A DNA stretch of 7,785 bases from Candidatus Methanoperedentaceae archaeon (GCA_027371625.1 DAHXMQ010000267.1:1-7785); one strand, 5' to 3'; counted from the first letter of the stretch, positions 1 to 5,171 are shown. A program made the numbers and translations. The notes: generated from the letters alone by a model not told the origin.

Positions 1-174
1 GCGGCACTTCAATGCTCACACCCTTTCTTCTCCTATGATACCCTACGACGCCAGAAATAAACCCAAAGAATTCGGTAAGGAGAGCCATGCCGATAGCCTG
101 GGCAGGCGTCAAGACAGGGATGCCCAGAAGGGGAAAAACAAGGATAAGAAAGGGTGTGAGCATTGAAGTGCCGC
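1..174. repeat. 34-bp inverted repeat, arms 1-34 and 141-174
   Basis: Bases 1-34 match the reverse complement of 141-174 at 33 of 34 positions. The only mismatch is base 30 against base 145. The first 29 bases are perfect, and the spacer is 106 bp. Both arms lie inside the permease reading frame. The outer arm begins exactly at the window edge, so it may extend further left. Confidence 0.95.
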
Positions 175-253
175 TAATCCCGGTGAGCATTGCTAAAGAG
201 GCTATGACAATACATGCCGGAAACATGAACCAGTAGACGAACCAATCAATCAA
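1..253 (-). CDS. TauE/SafE-family permease, N-terminal part (runs off the left edge)
   Basis: Integral membrane transporter of the TauE/SafE (DUF81) family, whose members export sulfite, sulfonates or other small organosulfur anions. The visible 84 residues carry a hydrophobic first helix, the family glycine signature TGISGTSMLTP (residues 24-34), a second helix and the loop LGIPVLTPAQAIGMALLTE, then GVVGYHRRR at the cytoplasmic end. The proposed start is TTG at 251-253: an in-frame TGA lies two codons upstream and a GGAG (263-266) sits 9 nt before it. ATG at 224-226 (residue 10) is the alternative but would cut into the first helix. It is the fourth gene of a minus-strand run that begins at 1224. 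Oddity: bases 1-34 are the reverse complement of 141-174 (33 of 34 positions), so the last visible residues, RRRKGVSIEVP, may be a fold-back artefact. The substrate cannot be told from sequence. Confidence 0.85.
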   Translation of the reverse strand, partial: MIDWFVYWFMFPACIVIASLAMLTGISGTSMLTPFLILVFPLLGIPVLTPAQAIGMALLTEFFGFISGVVGYHRRRKGVSIEVP

Positions 254-321
254 GTTTCACAACTCCAAGAGACAAAAAAGAAAAGTTGGGTAATCTAATT
301 AAGTAATCGCTCTTCCGATGC

Positions 322-423
322 TTATTTAGACTTCTTGTGTGCTTTCTTTCCATGCTCCATTAGATCCGATTTGGATTTGAATGTCATCCCGCACATGTCG
401 CACTTGAATTCCTTTTCAGCCAT
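322..423 (-). CDS. Single C2H2 zinc-finger microprotein, 33 aa
   Basis: A 33-residue protein that is essentially one classical zinc finger. After a short MAEKEF lead it has C8-x2-C11-x12-H24-x4-H29, with F15 and L21 in the usual hydrophobic-core positions, followed by a basic tail KKAHKKSK. This is the TFIIIA-type arrangement, predicted to bind one zinc ion; the lysine-rich tail would allow nucleic-acid contact, but partners are unknown. The start is firm: a full GGAGGTGA ribosome binding site (431-438 on the minus strand) sits 7 nt before the ATG at 423. It lies 46 nt after the DUF2769 gene and 68 nt before the permease in the same direction, so it is probably co-transcribed with both. Confidence 0.85.
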   Translation of the reverse strand: MAEKEFKCDMCGMTFKSKSDLMEHGKKAHKKSK

Positions 424-469
424 CTCTTTGTCACCTCCATTCAGTAGCGATTATTTTTTTGTCCTTTTT

Positions 470-688
470 TCATGGCGCTTTTCCAATGTCACAGAAGTAC
501 ATGTCCTTCAGATGATATCTGGCATAGACAAGGCACACTGGACATTTACAGCCTTTTCTTAGTATTTTTTCAGGGGATTTACCCCTTGCACAGAACAGCA
601 TTGGCTGTGGGGGATACGGCAGACTTGGACAGGTTCCACAGTAATTCATGCAGATAGCCAGATTTTCTTTTGTATCATCTACTAGCAT
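470..688 (-). CDS. Cysteine-rich DUF2769-like protein
   Basis: A 72-residue protein with eight cysteines: C13-x3-C17-x2-C20, then FCARGKS (C33), then GCKCPVC (C47, C49, C52) and YFC (C66). The pattern and the FCARGKS and GC-CP-C motifs match my recollection of the archaeal DUF2769 family, whose function is unknown. The paired CxxC/CxC knuckles suggest binding of one or two zinc ions or an iron-sulfur cluster; that is inference. The start ATG at 688 has GGAGGT (693-698) 4 nt upstream, tight but acceptable. It begins 23 nt after the stop of the upstream Cys-rich repeat gene and is followed by the zinc-finger microprotein, which fits an operon. No signal peptide or membrane segment is visible, so it is probably cytoplasmic. 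Confidence 0.8.
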   Translation of the reverse strand: MLVDDTKENLAICMNYCGTCPSLPYPPQPMLFCARGKSPEKILRKGCKCPVCLVYARYHLKDMYFCDIGKAP

Positions 689-711
689 TTATACCTCCGC
701 AGAAATATCAA

Positions 712-1224
712 TCACATTAACATTTTCTTGAACATATTCCTGACCATCATTCTCTTAAGGATGAAATAATCCTGCGTAGCCGCCATTACTGCACGCTTTT
801 CCATCATTTTCCTTTCTTCAGGCCATGCAGACATTATTTTCTTCAAAGATCCCATGAGAACCTCTCTTTTATCTTTTGGAAGCTTTGTCATATGGTCGGT
901 TCTTGATTTAACTATCTTGATCCTGTCTTCTTCTGAGAGTTCAGCAATGCCATCGAGCATGTCGGTTATGGCAGCAATCCTTTTGTCTTCAGGCATGGTG
1001 GAAAATGCCTCCATCCGTGCAGCCAATATTTGGCGCCTGTCTTCCTCAGGTTTTGATGCCAGCATTTGCATCATTTCCATCATCTGAGTGAGCTTTTCAG
1101 CTTTCGCTTTGCGCTCCTGGCATGCAGGGCATTTTTCAAAATGCTCCTCAAAAGAGGCTTTATCTTTGCCAGCGCATTCCTCACATTCCTTTGCTAACTT
1201 CTCTAACTCTTCACGTGCAGTCAT
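712..1224 (-). CDS. Zinc-binding N-terminus plus five 19-residue helical repeats; function unknown
   Basis: A 170-residue soluble protein I cannot assign to a named family. Residues 14-35 form a likely zinc site: C14-x2-C17, then H28-x3-C32-x2-C35. The latter is the H-x3-C-x2-C spacing known from zinc-binding anti-sigma (ZAS) domains. A Met-rich helix (45-56) follows, then five units starting at P59, P78, S97, P116 and P135, exactly 19 residues apart, each opening with a motif like PEEDR and continuing as a helix. The C-terminus is basic and Met-rich. The start is ATG at 1222-1224 with GGGGTGA 8 nt upstream; a longer GTG start at 1236 would overlap that ribosome binding site. It is the first gene of the left-hand minus-strand run. 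Possible roles are a metal- or redox-responsive regulator or scaffold, which is inference only. Confidence 0.8.
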   Translation of the reverse strand: MTAREELEKLAKECEECAGKDKASFEEHFEKCPACQERKAKAEKLTQMMEMMQMLASKPEEDRRQILAARMEAFSTMPEDKRIAAITDMLDGIAELSEEDRIKIVKSRTDHMTKLPKDKREVLMGSLKKIMSAWPEERKMMEKRAVMAATQDYFILKRMMVRNMFKKMLM

Positions 1225-1232
1225 ACAATAAT

Positions 1233-1258
1233 TCACCCCTATTAAGAAAAATAGGGGT
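1233..1258 (-). promoter_or_regulatory. 9-bp inverted repeat covering the ribosome binding site
   Basis: ACCCCTATT (1235-1243) and AATAGGGGT (1250-1258) form a perfect 9-bp inverted repeat with a 6-nt loop. On the minus strand its downstream arm contains most of the GGGGTGA ribosome binding site (1233-1239) of the gene starting at 1224. It could be an RNA hairpin hiding that site or a DNA operator next to the transcript start. Confidence 0.65.
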
Positions 1259-1262
1259 TATG

Positions 1263-1270
1263 AAATATAA
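1263..1270 (-). promoter_or_regulatory. Probable TATA box of the Cys-rich/permease operon
   Basis: Minus-strand TTATATTT preceded by an A-rich stretch resembling a BRE. It is centred about 42 nt upstream of the ATG at 1224, putting the expected start of transcription near 1241, at the edge of the inverted repeat. No other TATA-like box is obvious between the genes downstream, which supports a single transcript. Confidence 0.5.
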
Positions 1271-1335
1271 GGTTTTGCATGTCGTGAGCAAAATAAGCAC
1301 ACCCGATTGGCTAAGGTGAACTATAATTCGCATTC

Positions 1336-1595
1336 TGTCATACCGTTTTTCCCTGAACTTTTATGCTAACTTGATCGGCGATTTATAACCGATCGATGAA
1401 TGTAGGCGTTTTGAATTGTATACCTCCTCGATAAAGCGGCCAATGTTCTCAAGTGCATCATTGAATGTCGCATATTCATTCAAATAGACCTCTGACATTT
1501 TAAAGTCTTTATGAAACTCTCTGCAAAAGCTATTTTTTCTTAAAAATCCATCAAGATTCAAAGAAGATTGATGAAATCAAAGGGAAAAACCGACA
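1336..1595 (-). mobile_element. Internally deleted IS3-family element (about 260 bp)
   Basis: The tract holds only the C-terminal end of an IS3-type transposase (1361-1561) and appears bounded by inverted ends. The left end has TGTC followed by GTTTTTCCCT (1345-1354). The right end, read inward on the minus strand, has TGTC, one G, then the same GTTTTTCCCT (1581-1590). The 10-bp core is perfect, but the distance from TGTC to the core differs by 4 nt. The left end sits just past the transposase stop codon, as in IS3 elements. No target duplication is clear (TTC left, ATC right). Inference: orfA and most of orfB were deleted, leaving a non-autonomous relic. Confidence 0.6.
1361..1561 (-). pseudogene. 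IS3-family transposase (OrfB), C-terminal fragment
   Basis: The frame encodes about 66 residues ending in the typical tail of the IS3 OrfB integrase core: EVYLNEYATFNDALENI, then FIEEVYNSKRLHSSIGYKSP. The final catalytic-glutamate region is only approximately present, around NSFCREFHKDFK. The first two Asp residues of the DDE site and all of OrfA are missing. Upstream of residue 9 the sequence no longer looks like a transposase, and an in-frame TGA lies eight codons above the nominal TTG start. It cannot be active. It marks a former insertion just upstream of the amidohydrolase gene. Confidence 0.85.
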
Positions 1596-1792
1596 ATCTC
1601 AAGAAAAGTTTATAATGCTTCAGGAAATATTTGAGTTTTTGTATCGTACGGATTTGATAACTTTATATTGAGTCGGTGTCTTATGATATATGAAGAGTGC
1701 GGCTTCCACAGTGGCCCGAAATATAACGGGACTGTCTCTTTTACTTCCAGTTTGGTAGAAGAATCCAGTTTAGTATGGCAGGGGTACACATG
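1596..1792 (+). promoter_or_regulatory. Leader region of the amidohydrolase gene with several TATA-like boxes
   Basis: This stretch has no gene. TATA-like boxes occur near 1607-1613 (TTTATAA), near 1661-1667 (TTTATAT) and at 1719-1726 (AAATATAA). The last is flanked by CCCG and CGGG and would put transcription start near 1750, leaving a leader of about 40 nt. A small palindrome CCACAGTGG lies at 1706-1714. AGGGGT at 1780-1785 is the likely ribosome binding site. Confidence 0.4.
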
Positions 1793-3355
1793 ATGTCATC
1801 GAAAAATGTGGTGTGGATTGTATGTTTTTCCTTCTTATGCAGCTCAATCCTAAGTGGCAGCGCCATGGCTGCACTTGCTGCATCTCTTTATACAAATGCC
1901 GCTGCCGCTCCACAGCAAGCAAGACTATCTGTGAATACGAATAATAACTGCAATCCGCAGTTAGCCGATACATCAATGCCAGATTTGGCGCTCTTTGATG
2001 CACATACGCACATAACGCCATCATACAACGCAGGCTTTGTAGTCTCGGAGATGAATAATGCTGGAGTCGAAATTGCAAATCTGTATCCGATTGCGGGCGA
2101 TACCGATTCCACGTCGCAGTCCTTCGTTGCGCAATATCCTGGCAGATTCGTCACCTTTGTATCGCTGCCAGATTACCCACAGAATTCGCAATGGCTTAAG
2201 GACGGCGAAGCATACGTAAGTTACGTCAAGGCACAGCTTGAAACCGGGAAATTTTATGGGATAGGCGAAGTGAATCTGCGGTATTACGACAATGCATCGT
2301 ATACGCCCCCTCCTGCGATATACGTTCCTCCGGATAATGAGTTGATGCTGCAAATTGTAAATCTATCTGCCACATACCACGTCCCAATCTCCTTCCATTT
2401 CGTGCCGGACAACTCAACTGATAACGTGGCGTTGCAACACATGCTAAGCTACAATAAAAATGCGACTTTCATATGGGCACATCTTGGATTCAATAACATG
2501 CCGCTTAACATATCTACGCTCAACGATTATCTCCTGCGCTACCCCAACCTATACCTCGACACTGCCGGCATACAAAACATGATGAACGAGCCTCCAGGCG
2601 CGCCCAATTCCAATTGGAATATAATAGTCAACCAAAATAGCGGACGCCTAAATCCTGCATGGCAGCACTTTTTCGATACATGGAACTCCAGAATATTGTG
2701 GGGCAGCGATGCTGGAGGAGGAAACGATATGCGTAGGTGGCTTAATTATGCCAACAATGCCGTGCAAGGGGTCACAGGAAATGCAGTTGGACATTGGAGG
2801 CATGCGCTTGCAGTGCTGGATCAGAATGCCGTGCATAACATATTCAGCGCGAATGCAAAGTTCGTCCTTCTGAAGCAAGCTCGCCCTGCATACAACTATT
2901 CCGTAGCATCTTCTAATGGGCAATGCACCACAGTACTTGTCCACTCCAATTCTTCAATATCCTCCCTGAGCTTCGATGTCGTAGCGAACAAGCTAACATT
3001 TGAGGCTGCGGATTCCAACGGCACATCGAATTATGCAGTCGTATCAATACCAACGTCGCTCATAGATGGAACATTTTCAGTTGAGGTGAACGGCAAGAAC
3101 GCTCCATTCACTAAGACTTTTAATTCCACATATAATAACATAAAGGTCGGATATGGGGGCGGTATAGATACGATTGCCGTGATGGCAATGCCCGAGCAAA
3201 CGCCACCGTCTGCCATCACATCAACAGGCGCTGTGCCTGCAAATTCCAACCAGCAAACGTCGAGTCAGAATTGGGCACCCATTATGGTTGTTGGAATCGT
3301 AATCATAATTGCTGTAGCAGCCTACTCGGTCATGAGGAAGCAAAGGCACAAGTAG
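1793..3355 (+). CDS. Secreted, membrane-anchored amidohydrolase (amidohydrolase-2/TIM-barrel type)
   Basis: A 520-residue exported metal-dependent hydrolase. It opens with a signal peptide (hydrophobic core in residues 5-20, likely cut after SGSAMA near 26). The barrel carries the metal ligands D69-x-H71-x-H73 (FDAHTHI), E159 in GIGEV, H202 in ISFHF, H230 in IWAHLGF and D306 in WGSDAG, so the active site looks complete. A beta-rich domain (about 369-464) follows, resembling those on archaeal surface proteins, then a Ser/Thr/Pro/Gln linker and a transmembrane helix (494-513) with a basic end, RKQRHK. Nine N-x-S/T sequons fit a glycosylated cell-surface protein. ATG at 1793 is 7 nt after AGGGGT; ATGs at 1775 and 1790 are in frame and possible. 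The substrate is unknown; the family includes decarboxylases and lactonases. Transposase remnants lie on both sides. Confidence 0.85.
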   Translation: MSSKNVVWIVCFSFLCSSILSGSAMAALAASLYTNAAAAPQQARLSVNTNNNCNPQLADTSMPDLALFDAHTHITPSYNAGFVVSEMNNAGVEIANLYPIAGDTDSTSQSFVAQYPGRFVTFVSLPDYPQNSQWLKDGEAYVSYVKAQLETGKFYGIGEVNLRYYDNASYTPPPAIYVPPDNELMLQIVNLSATYHVPISFHFVPDNSTDNVALQHMLSYNKNATFIWAHLGFNNMPLNISTLNDYLLRYPNLYLDTAGIQNMMNEPPGAPNSNWNIIVNQNSGRLNPAWQHFFDTWNSRILWGSDAGGGNDMRRWLNYANNAVQGVTGNAVGHWRHALAVLDQNAVHNIFSANAKFVLLKQARPAYNYSVASSNGQCTTVLVHSNSSISSLSFDVVANKLTFEAADSNGTSNYAVVSIPTSLIDGTFSVEVNGKNAPFTKTFNSTYNNIKVGYGGGIDTIAVMAMPEQTPPSAITSTGAVPANSNQQTSSQNWAPIMVVGIVIIIAVAAYSVMRKQRHK

Positions 3356-3362
3356 CAAGCAA

Positions 3363-3659
3363 TTATACATAATATGTCACGGTATGTACAGATATATACC
3401 TTTCAACCACTTCCCACCCCTGCCTCACCGAACCATGAAAGCAGCTTGGCGCCCAAAGATGCTCCCCACACCATTCTTTGAGATGCGGGAACGCTTCCCG
3501 CAACCTCTCGCTCGAGACTCCTTTTAATTTCTTTGCGATATAGCTCAACGAATACTTTGACGGATACTTAAAGAAAATATGAATGTGGGGCGGCTGTAAA
3601 GGTGCGCTGCAAGCCTTGCCCGCATGGCTACCATTTCCTACGAAGTCACCTGCACCAGA
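3363..3659 (-). pseudogene. IS200/IS605-type TnpA (Y1 HUH transposase) remnant
   Basis: The open stretch encodes about 98 residues without a usable start codon. It contains the HUH metal motif PHIHIF (CAC-ATT-CAT, complement of 3579-3587), then FKYPSKYSLSYIAKKLKG, the SSERLREAFPHL segment, LWAPSCFHGSV and finally VERYI, where the tyrosine is the expected nucleophile. Active proteins of the family have about 130-150 residues; here the N-terminal strand and helix are missing, and an in-frame TAA lies at 3660-3662. No tnpB is present, and I could not identify the end hairpins. It begins 8 bp after the stop codon of the amidohydrolase gene, tail to tail, so this insertion helped define the right edge of that gene. 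Confidence 0.8.
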
Positions 3660-3731
3660 TTATGTTTAGCTTCCTTGCTACTTTAATCTGACGATGAGAG
3701 CAATTCAATGCTAACACATCCTCGATGGTTT
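3660..3731. other. Short gene-free gap between the TnpA and integrase remnants
   Basis: No gene is supported here. The only structure noticed is a weak 4-bp hairpin around 3700-3713 (AGCA and TGCT), which could be part of the IS200/IS605 end but is too short to rely on. Confidence 0.3.
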
Positions 3732-3921
3732 TTACAATATGGCGTGTTTTATATTATAGCACGCACCGTATGTCAACCAGATGCCAGTTTTTCCTTCTTC
3801 TACAATTAAGATTGCACCGTAATTATCAAAATGAATGTTTTTTATTTTTTTCACTAATCTTCGACTCTTTAATTCTTTTTTCAGCCTTTTCTAGCCTATG
3901 TTTAAATTTATGTAGATCCAT
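3732..3921 (-). pseudogene. Archaeal tyrosine integrase, broken and internally deleted
   Basis: From the ATG at 3921 the frame gives MDLHKFKHRLEKAEKR followed by IKESKISEKNKK, the typical N-terminus of archaeal XerA-like/phage integrases, and stops at TGA (3826-3828) after 31 residues. In the next frame, entered across an A-rich run near 3845, the sequence continues as HFDNYGAILIV, EEGKTG, then an open stretch to TAA at 3732-3734. FD-YGA-I-V-GKTG is the catalytic-core segment just after the first active-site arginine. So roughly 150 middle residues are lost and the frame is shifted. The rest of the catalytic domain (H-x-x-R and the tyrosine) is also missing. No tRNA or attachment site is visible nearby. 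Confidence 0.75.
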
Positions 3922-3950
3922 ATCAATGTTTCATCATCCTTGTTGTATCC

Positions 3951-3960
3951 AATATATAAT
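3951..3960. promoter_or_regulatory. Near-palindromic TATA box between divergent genes
   Basis: AATATATAAT reads almost the same on both strands. On the plus strand it would place transcription start near 3981, upstream of the chorismate-lyase-like gene. On the minus strand it would place it near 3930, just before the integrase remnant at 3921. Confidence 0.5.
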
Positions 3961-3972
3961 CCGAATGTAAGT

Positions 3973-3988
3973 GAGGTGAAAGTGCACG
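3973..3988 (+). promoter_or_regulatory. Strong ribosome binding site facing an ACG codon
   Basis: GAGGTGA (3973-3979) is followed after 6 nt by ACG (3986-3988), in frame with the gene annotated from 4049. Reading from that ACG gives an A-E-K-S start that continues without a stop into the gene. The frame is closed upstream by TGA at 3977-3979. The only nearby GTG (3982) is in another frame and stops after three codons. Confidence 0.5.
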
Positions 3989-4048
3989 GCTGAAAAATCT
4001 TTTGGGCTCAAGAAGAATGTAAGACACAAAAGGGAACATCCAGGGATA

Positions 4049-4552
4049 ATGTGGGATGTCCTTAAAAGACCCGACATTCCCGCAAGCCTCAGAATCTGCG
4101 CTGGCACCGATGGCTCGGTCACGCAGCTTCTTGAGGTGCTTACAGGGAAAAGCGTGACAGTCAAAACTCTTGAGCAGAGTGTAATAGAAGCCACAGCCGA
4201 TGTTGCAGAGCTACTTGAAGTCGAAGAAGGGGACGAGGTTAACAGTCGGCTTGTGACATTGAACGTCAACAACACGGTTTACATGCTCGCAAAGTCCCTT
4301 GCGCCTGTTAAAAGAATGCCGCAGGCAATGCGGAATGACCTCATGAAGGCAGATATTCCAATAGGCAGGATTCTCCGTGAGCACAGGCTTGAGACACGAC
4401 GGGATATACTCGACATGGAGATTGTCCGCAATGATTTCTTCGGCAGCCTGCCAGTGCTGTCGAGGAAGTATAAAATATTCCATAAGAACAGGGTGCTGAT
4501 GTGGATTAATGAGTGCTTTCCTGTGGATGAGAGATGGGTCGTCCTGCCGTAA
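4049..4552 (+). CDS. DUF98-family chorismate lyase-like protein
   Basis: Probable chorismate pyruvate-lyase (UbiC-like fold), making 4-hydroxybenzoate and pyruvate from chorismate. In methanogens the homologous enzyme feeds methanopterin synthesis. From ATG 4049 (167 aa) the family landmarks are TDGSVTQLLE (20-29), R67 in SRLVTL, YMLAKSL (78-84), IPIGRIL (103-109), LETRR (114-118) and the C-terminal KIFHKNRVLMWINECFP, whose E155 corresponds to the catalytic glutamate of UbiC. ATG 4049 has a poor ribosome binding site (AGGG only 3 nt away). The good one points to ACG at 3986, which would add 21 residues. It stands alone on the plus strand, 44 nt before vapB, after a TATA box at 3951-3960. It is soluble, with no signal peptide. 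Confidence 0.75.
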   Translation: MWDVLKRPDIPASLRICAGTDGSVTQLLEVLTGKSVTVKTLEQSVIEATADVAELLEVEEGDEVNSRLVTLNVNNTVYMLAKSLAPVKRMPQAMRNDLMKADIPIGRILREHRLETRRDILDMEIVRNDFFGSLPVLSRKYKIFHKNRVLMWINECFPVDERWVVLP

Positions 4553-4569
4553 AGCTTATGTTGATGTAG

Positions 4570-4579
4570 ATGATATCAT
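4570..4579. promoter_or_regulatory. Perfect 10-bp palindrome upstream of vapB
   Basis: ATGATATCAT is its own reverse complement. It lies 17 nt before the likely vapB start, where antitoxin/toxin complexes usually bind to repress their own promoter. It would lie in coding sequence only if the longer ATG start at 4570 were used. Confidence 0.4.
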
Positions 4580-4596
4580 ATATGCAGGGCAGATTT

Positions 4597-4797
4597 ATGA
4601 CAGAGTATGTTCGAACCACCATAAAATTACGCGAAGATGTGTATCAGACTCTTAAAAAAGAAGCAGGAGCCAAAAATATTTCGCAAAAACTAAATGAGAT
4701 TTTAGTAAAGCTGCTTTTCAAGGAGAAAAAAAGCCTTTTCGGGACAATGCAGAAAACCGATTTATCTGACCTTCGAGACCATGAGGACAGACTGTAA
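4597..4797 (+). CDS. vapB: VapB-type antitoxin, ribbon-helix-helix
   Basis: A 66-residue antitoxin. The N-terminal half is a ribbon-helix-helix DNA-binding fold: strand YVRTTIKL (4-11), helix EDVYQTLKKEAG, then ISQKLNEILVKLLFKEK. The C-terminal tail SLFGTMQKTDLSDLRDHEDR is the toxin-wrapping segment seen in archaeal VapB proteins paired with PIN toxins. I prefer ATG 4597 because AGGG (4586-4589) is 7 nt upstream and the protein then begins right at the ribbon; in-frame ATGs at 4570 and 4582 lack a ribosome binding site. Its TAA shares one base with the toxin ATG. It should neutralise the toxin and repress the pair, possibly through the palindrome at 4570-4579. Confidence 0.88.
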   Translation: MTEYVRTTIKLREDVYQTLKKEAGAKNISQKLNEILVKLLFKEKKSLFGTMQKTDLSDLRDHEDRL

Positions 4798-5171
4798 TGT
4801 TGCTGGATTCATTCGCATGGATGGAATATTTCATGGGGACGAAGAAAGGCGAAAAAGTCAAAAAATCGGTAGATGATGACGTACAATTATACACATCTCC
4901 CATTGTAATCGCAGAGATATATTCCAAATCCTTGAGGACGGATGGAAGGGCTGATGAGAGGAAGGATTTCATAATGAAAAGATGCGCAACGGTGGTGATA
5001 GATGCAAATATTGCAGTCGAAGCTGCAAAAATACACGCTGAAAACAAGGCTTTAGTTCCCGATTTTGGACTTGCCGACGCCTTCATACTTGCCACTGCAA
5101 GAAGCAGAAAAATAAAGGTATTAACAGGAGACTCCCATTTTAAAGACTGCAGCGATGCTGTTATGCTATAA
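4797..5171 (+). CDS. vapC: VapC-type PIN-domain ribonuclease toxin
   Basis: A 124-residue PIN-domain endoribonuclease. All four acidic metal ligands are present: D4 (MLLDSFAW), E40 (IAEIY), D94 (GLADAFILATA) and D112 (LTGDSHF), so the toxin looks active. The closing strand KIKVLTGDSHF and length are standard for VapC, which cuts tRNA or rRNA in characterised cases. The ATG overlaps the vapB stop by one base (TAATG), so the two are translationally coupled and antitoxin is made first. The gene ends at 5171, directly against the carA stop codon read from the other strand, leaving no room for a terminator between them. Confidence 0.92.
   Translation: MLLDSFAWMEYFMGTKKGEKVKKSVDDDVQLYTSPIVIAEIYSKSLRTDGRADERKDFIMKRCATVVIDANIAVEAAKIHAENKALVPDFGLADAFILATARSRKIKVLTGDSHFKDCSDAVML

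Noticed and set aside
1260..1319. Plus-strand 19-codon frame (MKYKVLHVV...) after AGGGGTT
   Set aside because: The AGGGG lies too close to the ATG to work and belongs to the inverted repeat of the opposite-strand gene; there is no further support.
3742..3764. GCGTG and CACGC short inverted repeat around an AT-rich loop
   Set aside because: A 5-bp stem with a 13-nt loop inside the integrase remnant is within chance expectation and has no T-tract following it.
3837..3850. T-rich run (TTTTTTATTTTTTT) as a terminator
   Set aside because: It is the complement of the A-rich lysine codons of the integrase remnant, and no plus-strand gene ends just before it.
3725..3970. Plus-strand open frame of 81 codons, rich in Phe/Leu/Ser
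   Set aside because: It is the antisense of the integrase remnant, lacks a ribosome binding site and its composition is that of AT-rich noise.
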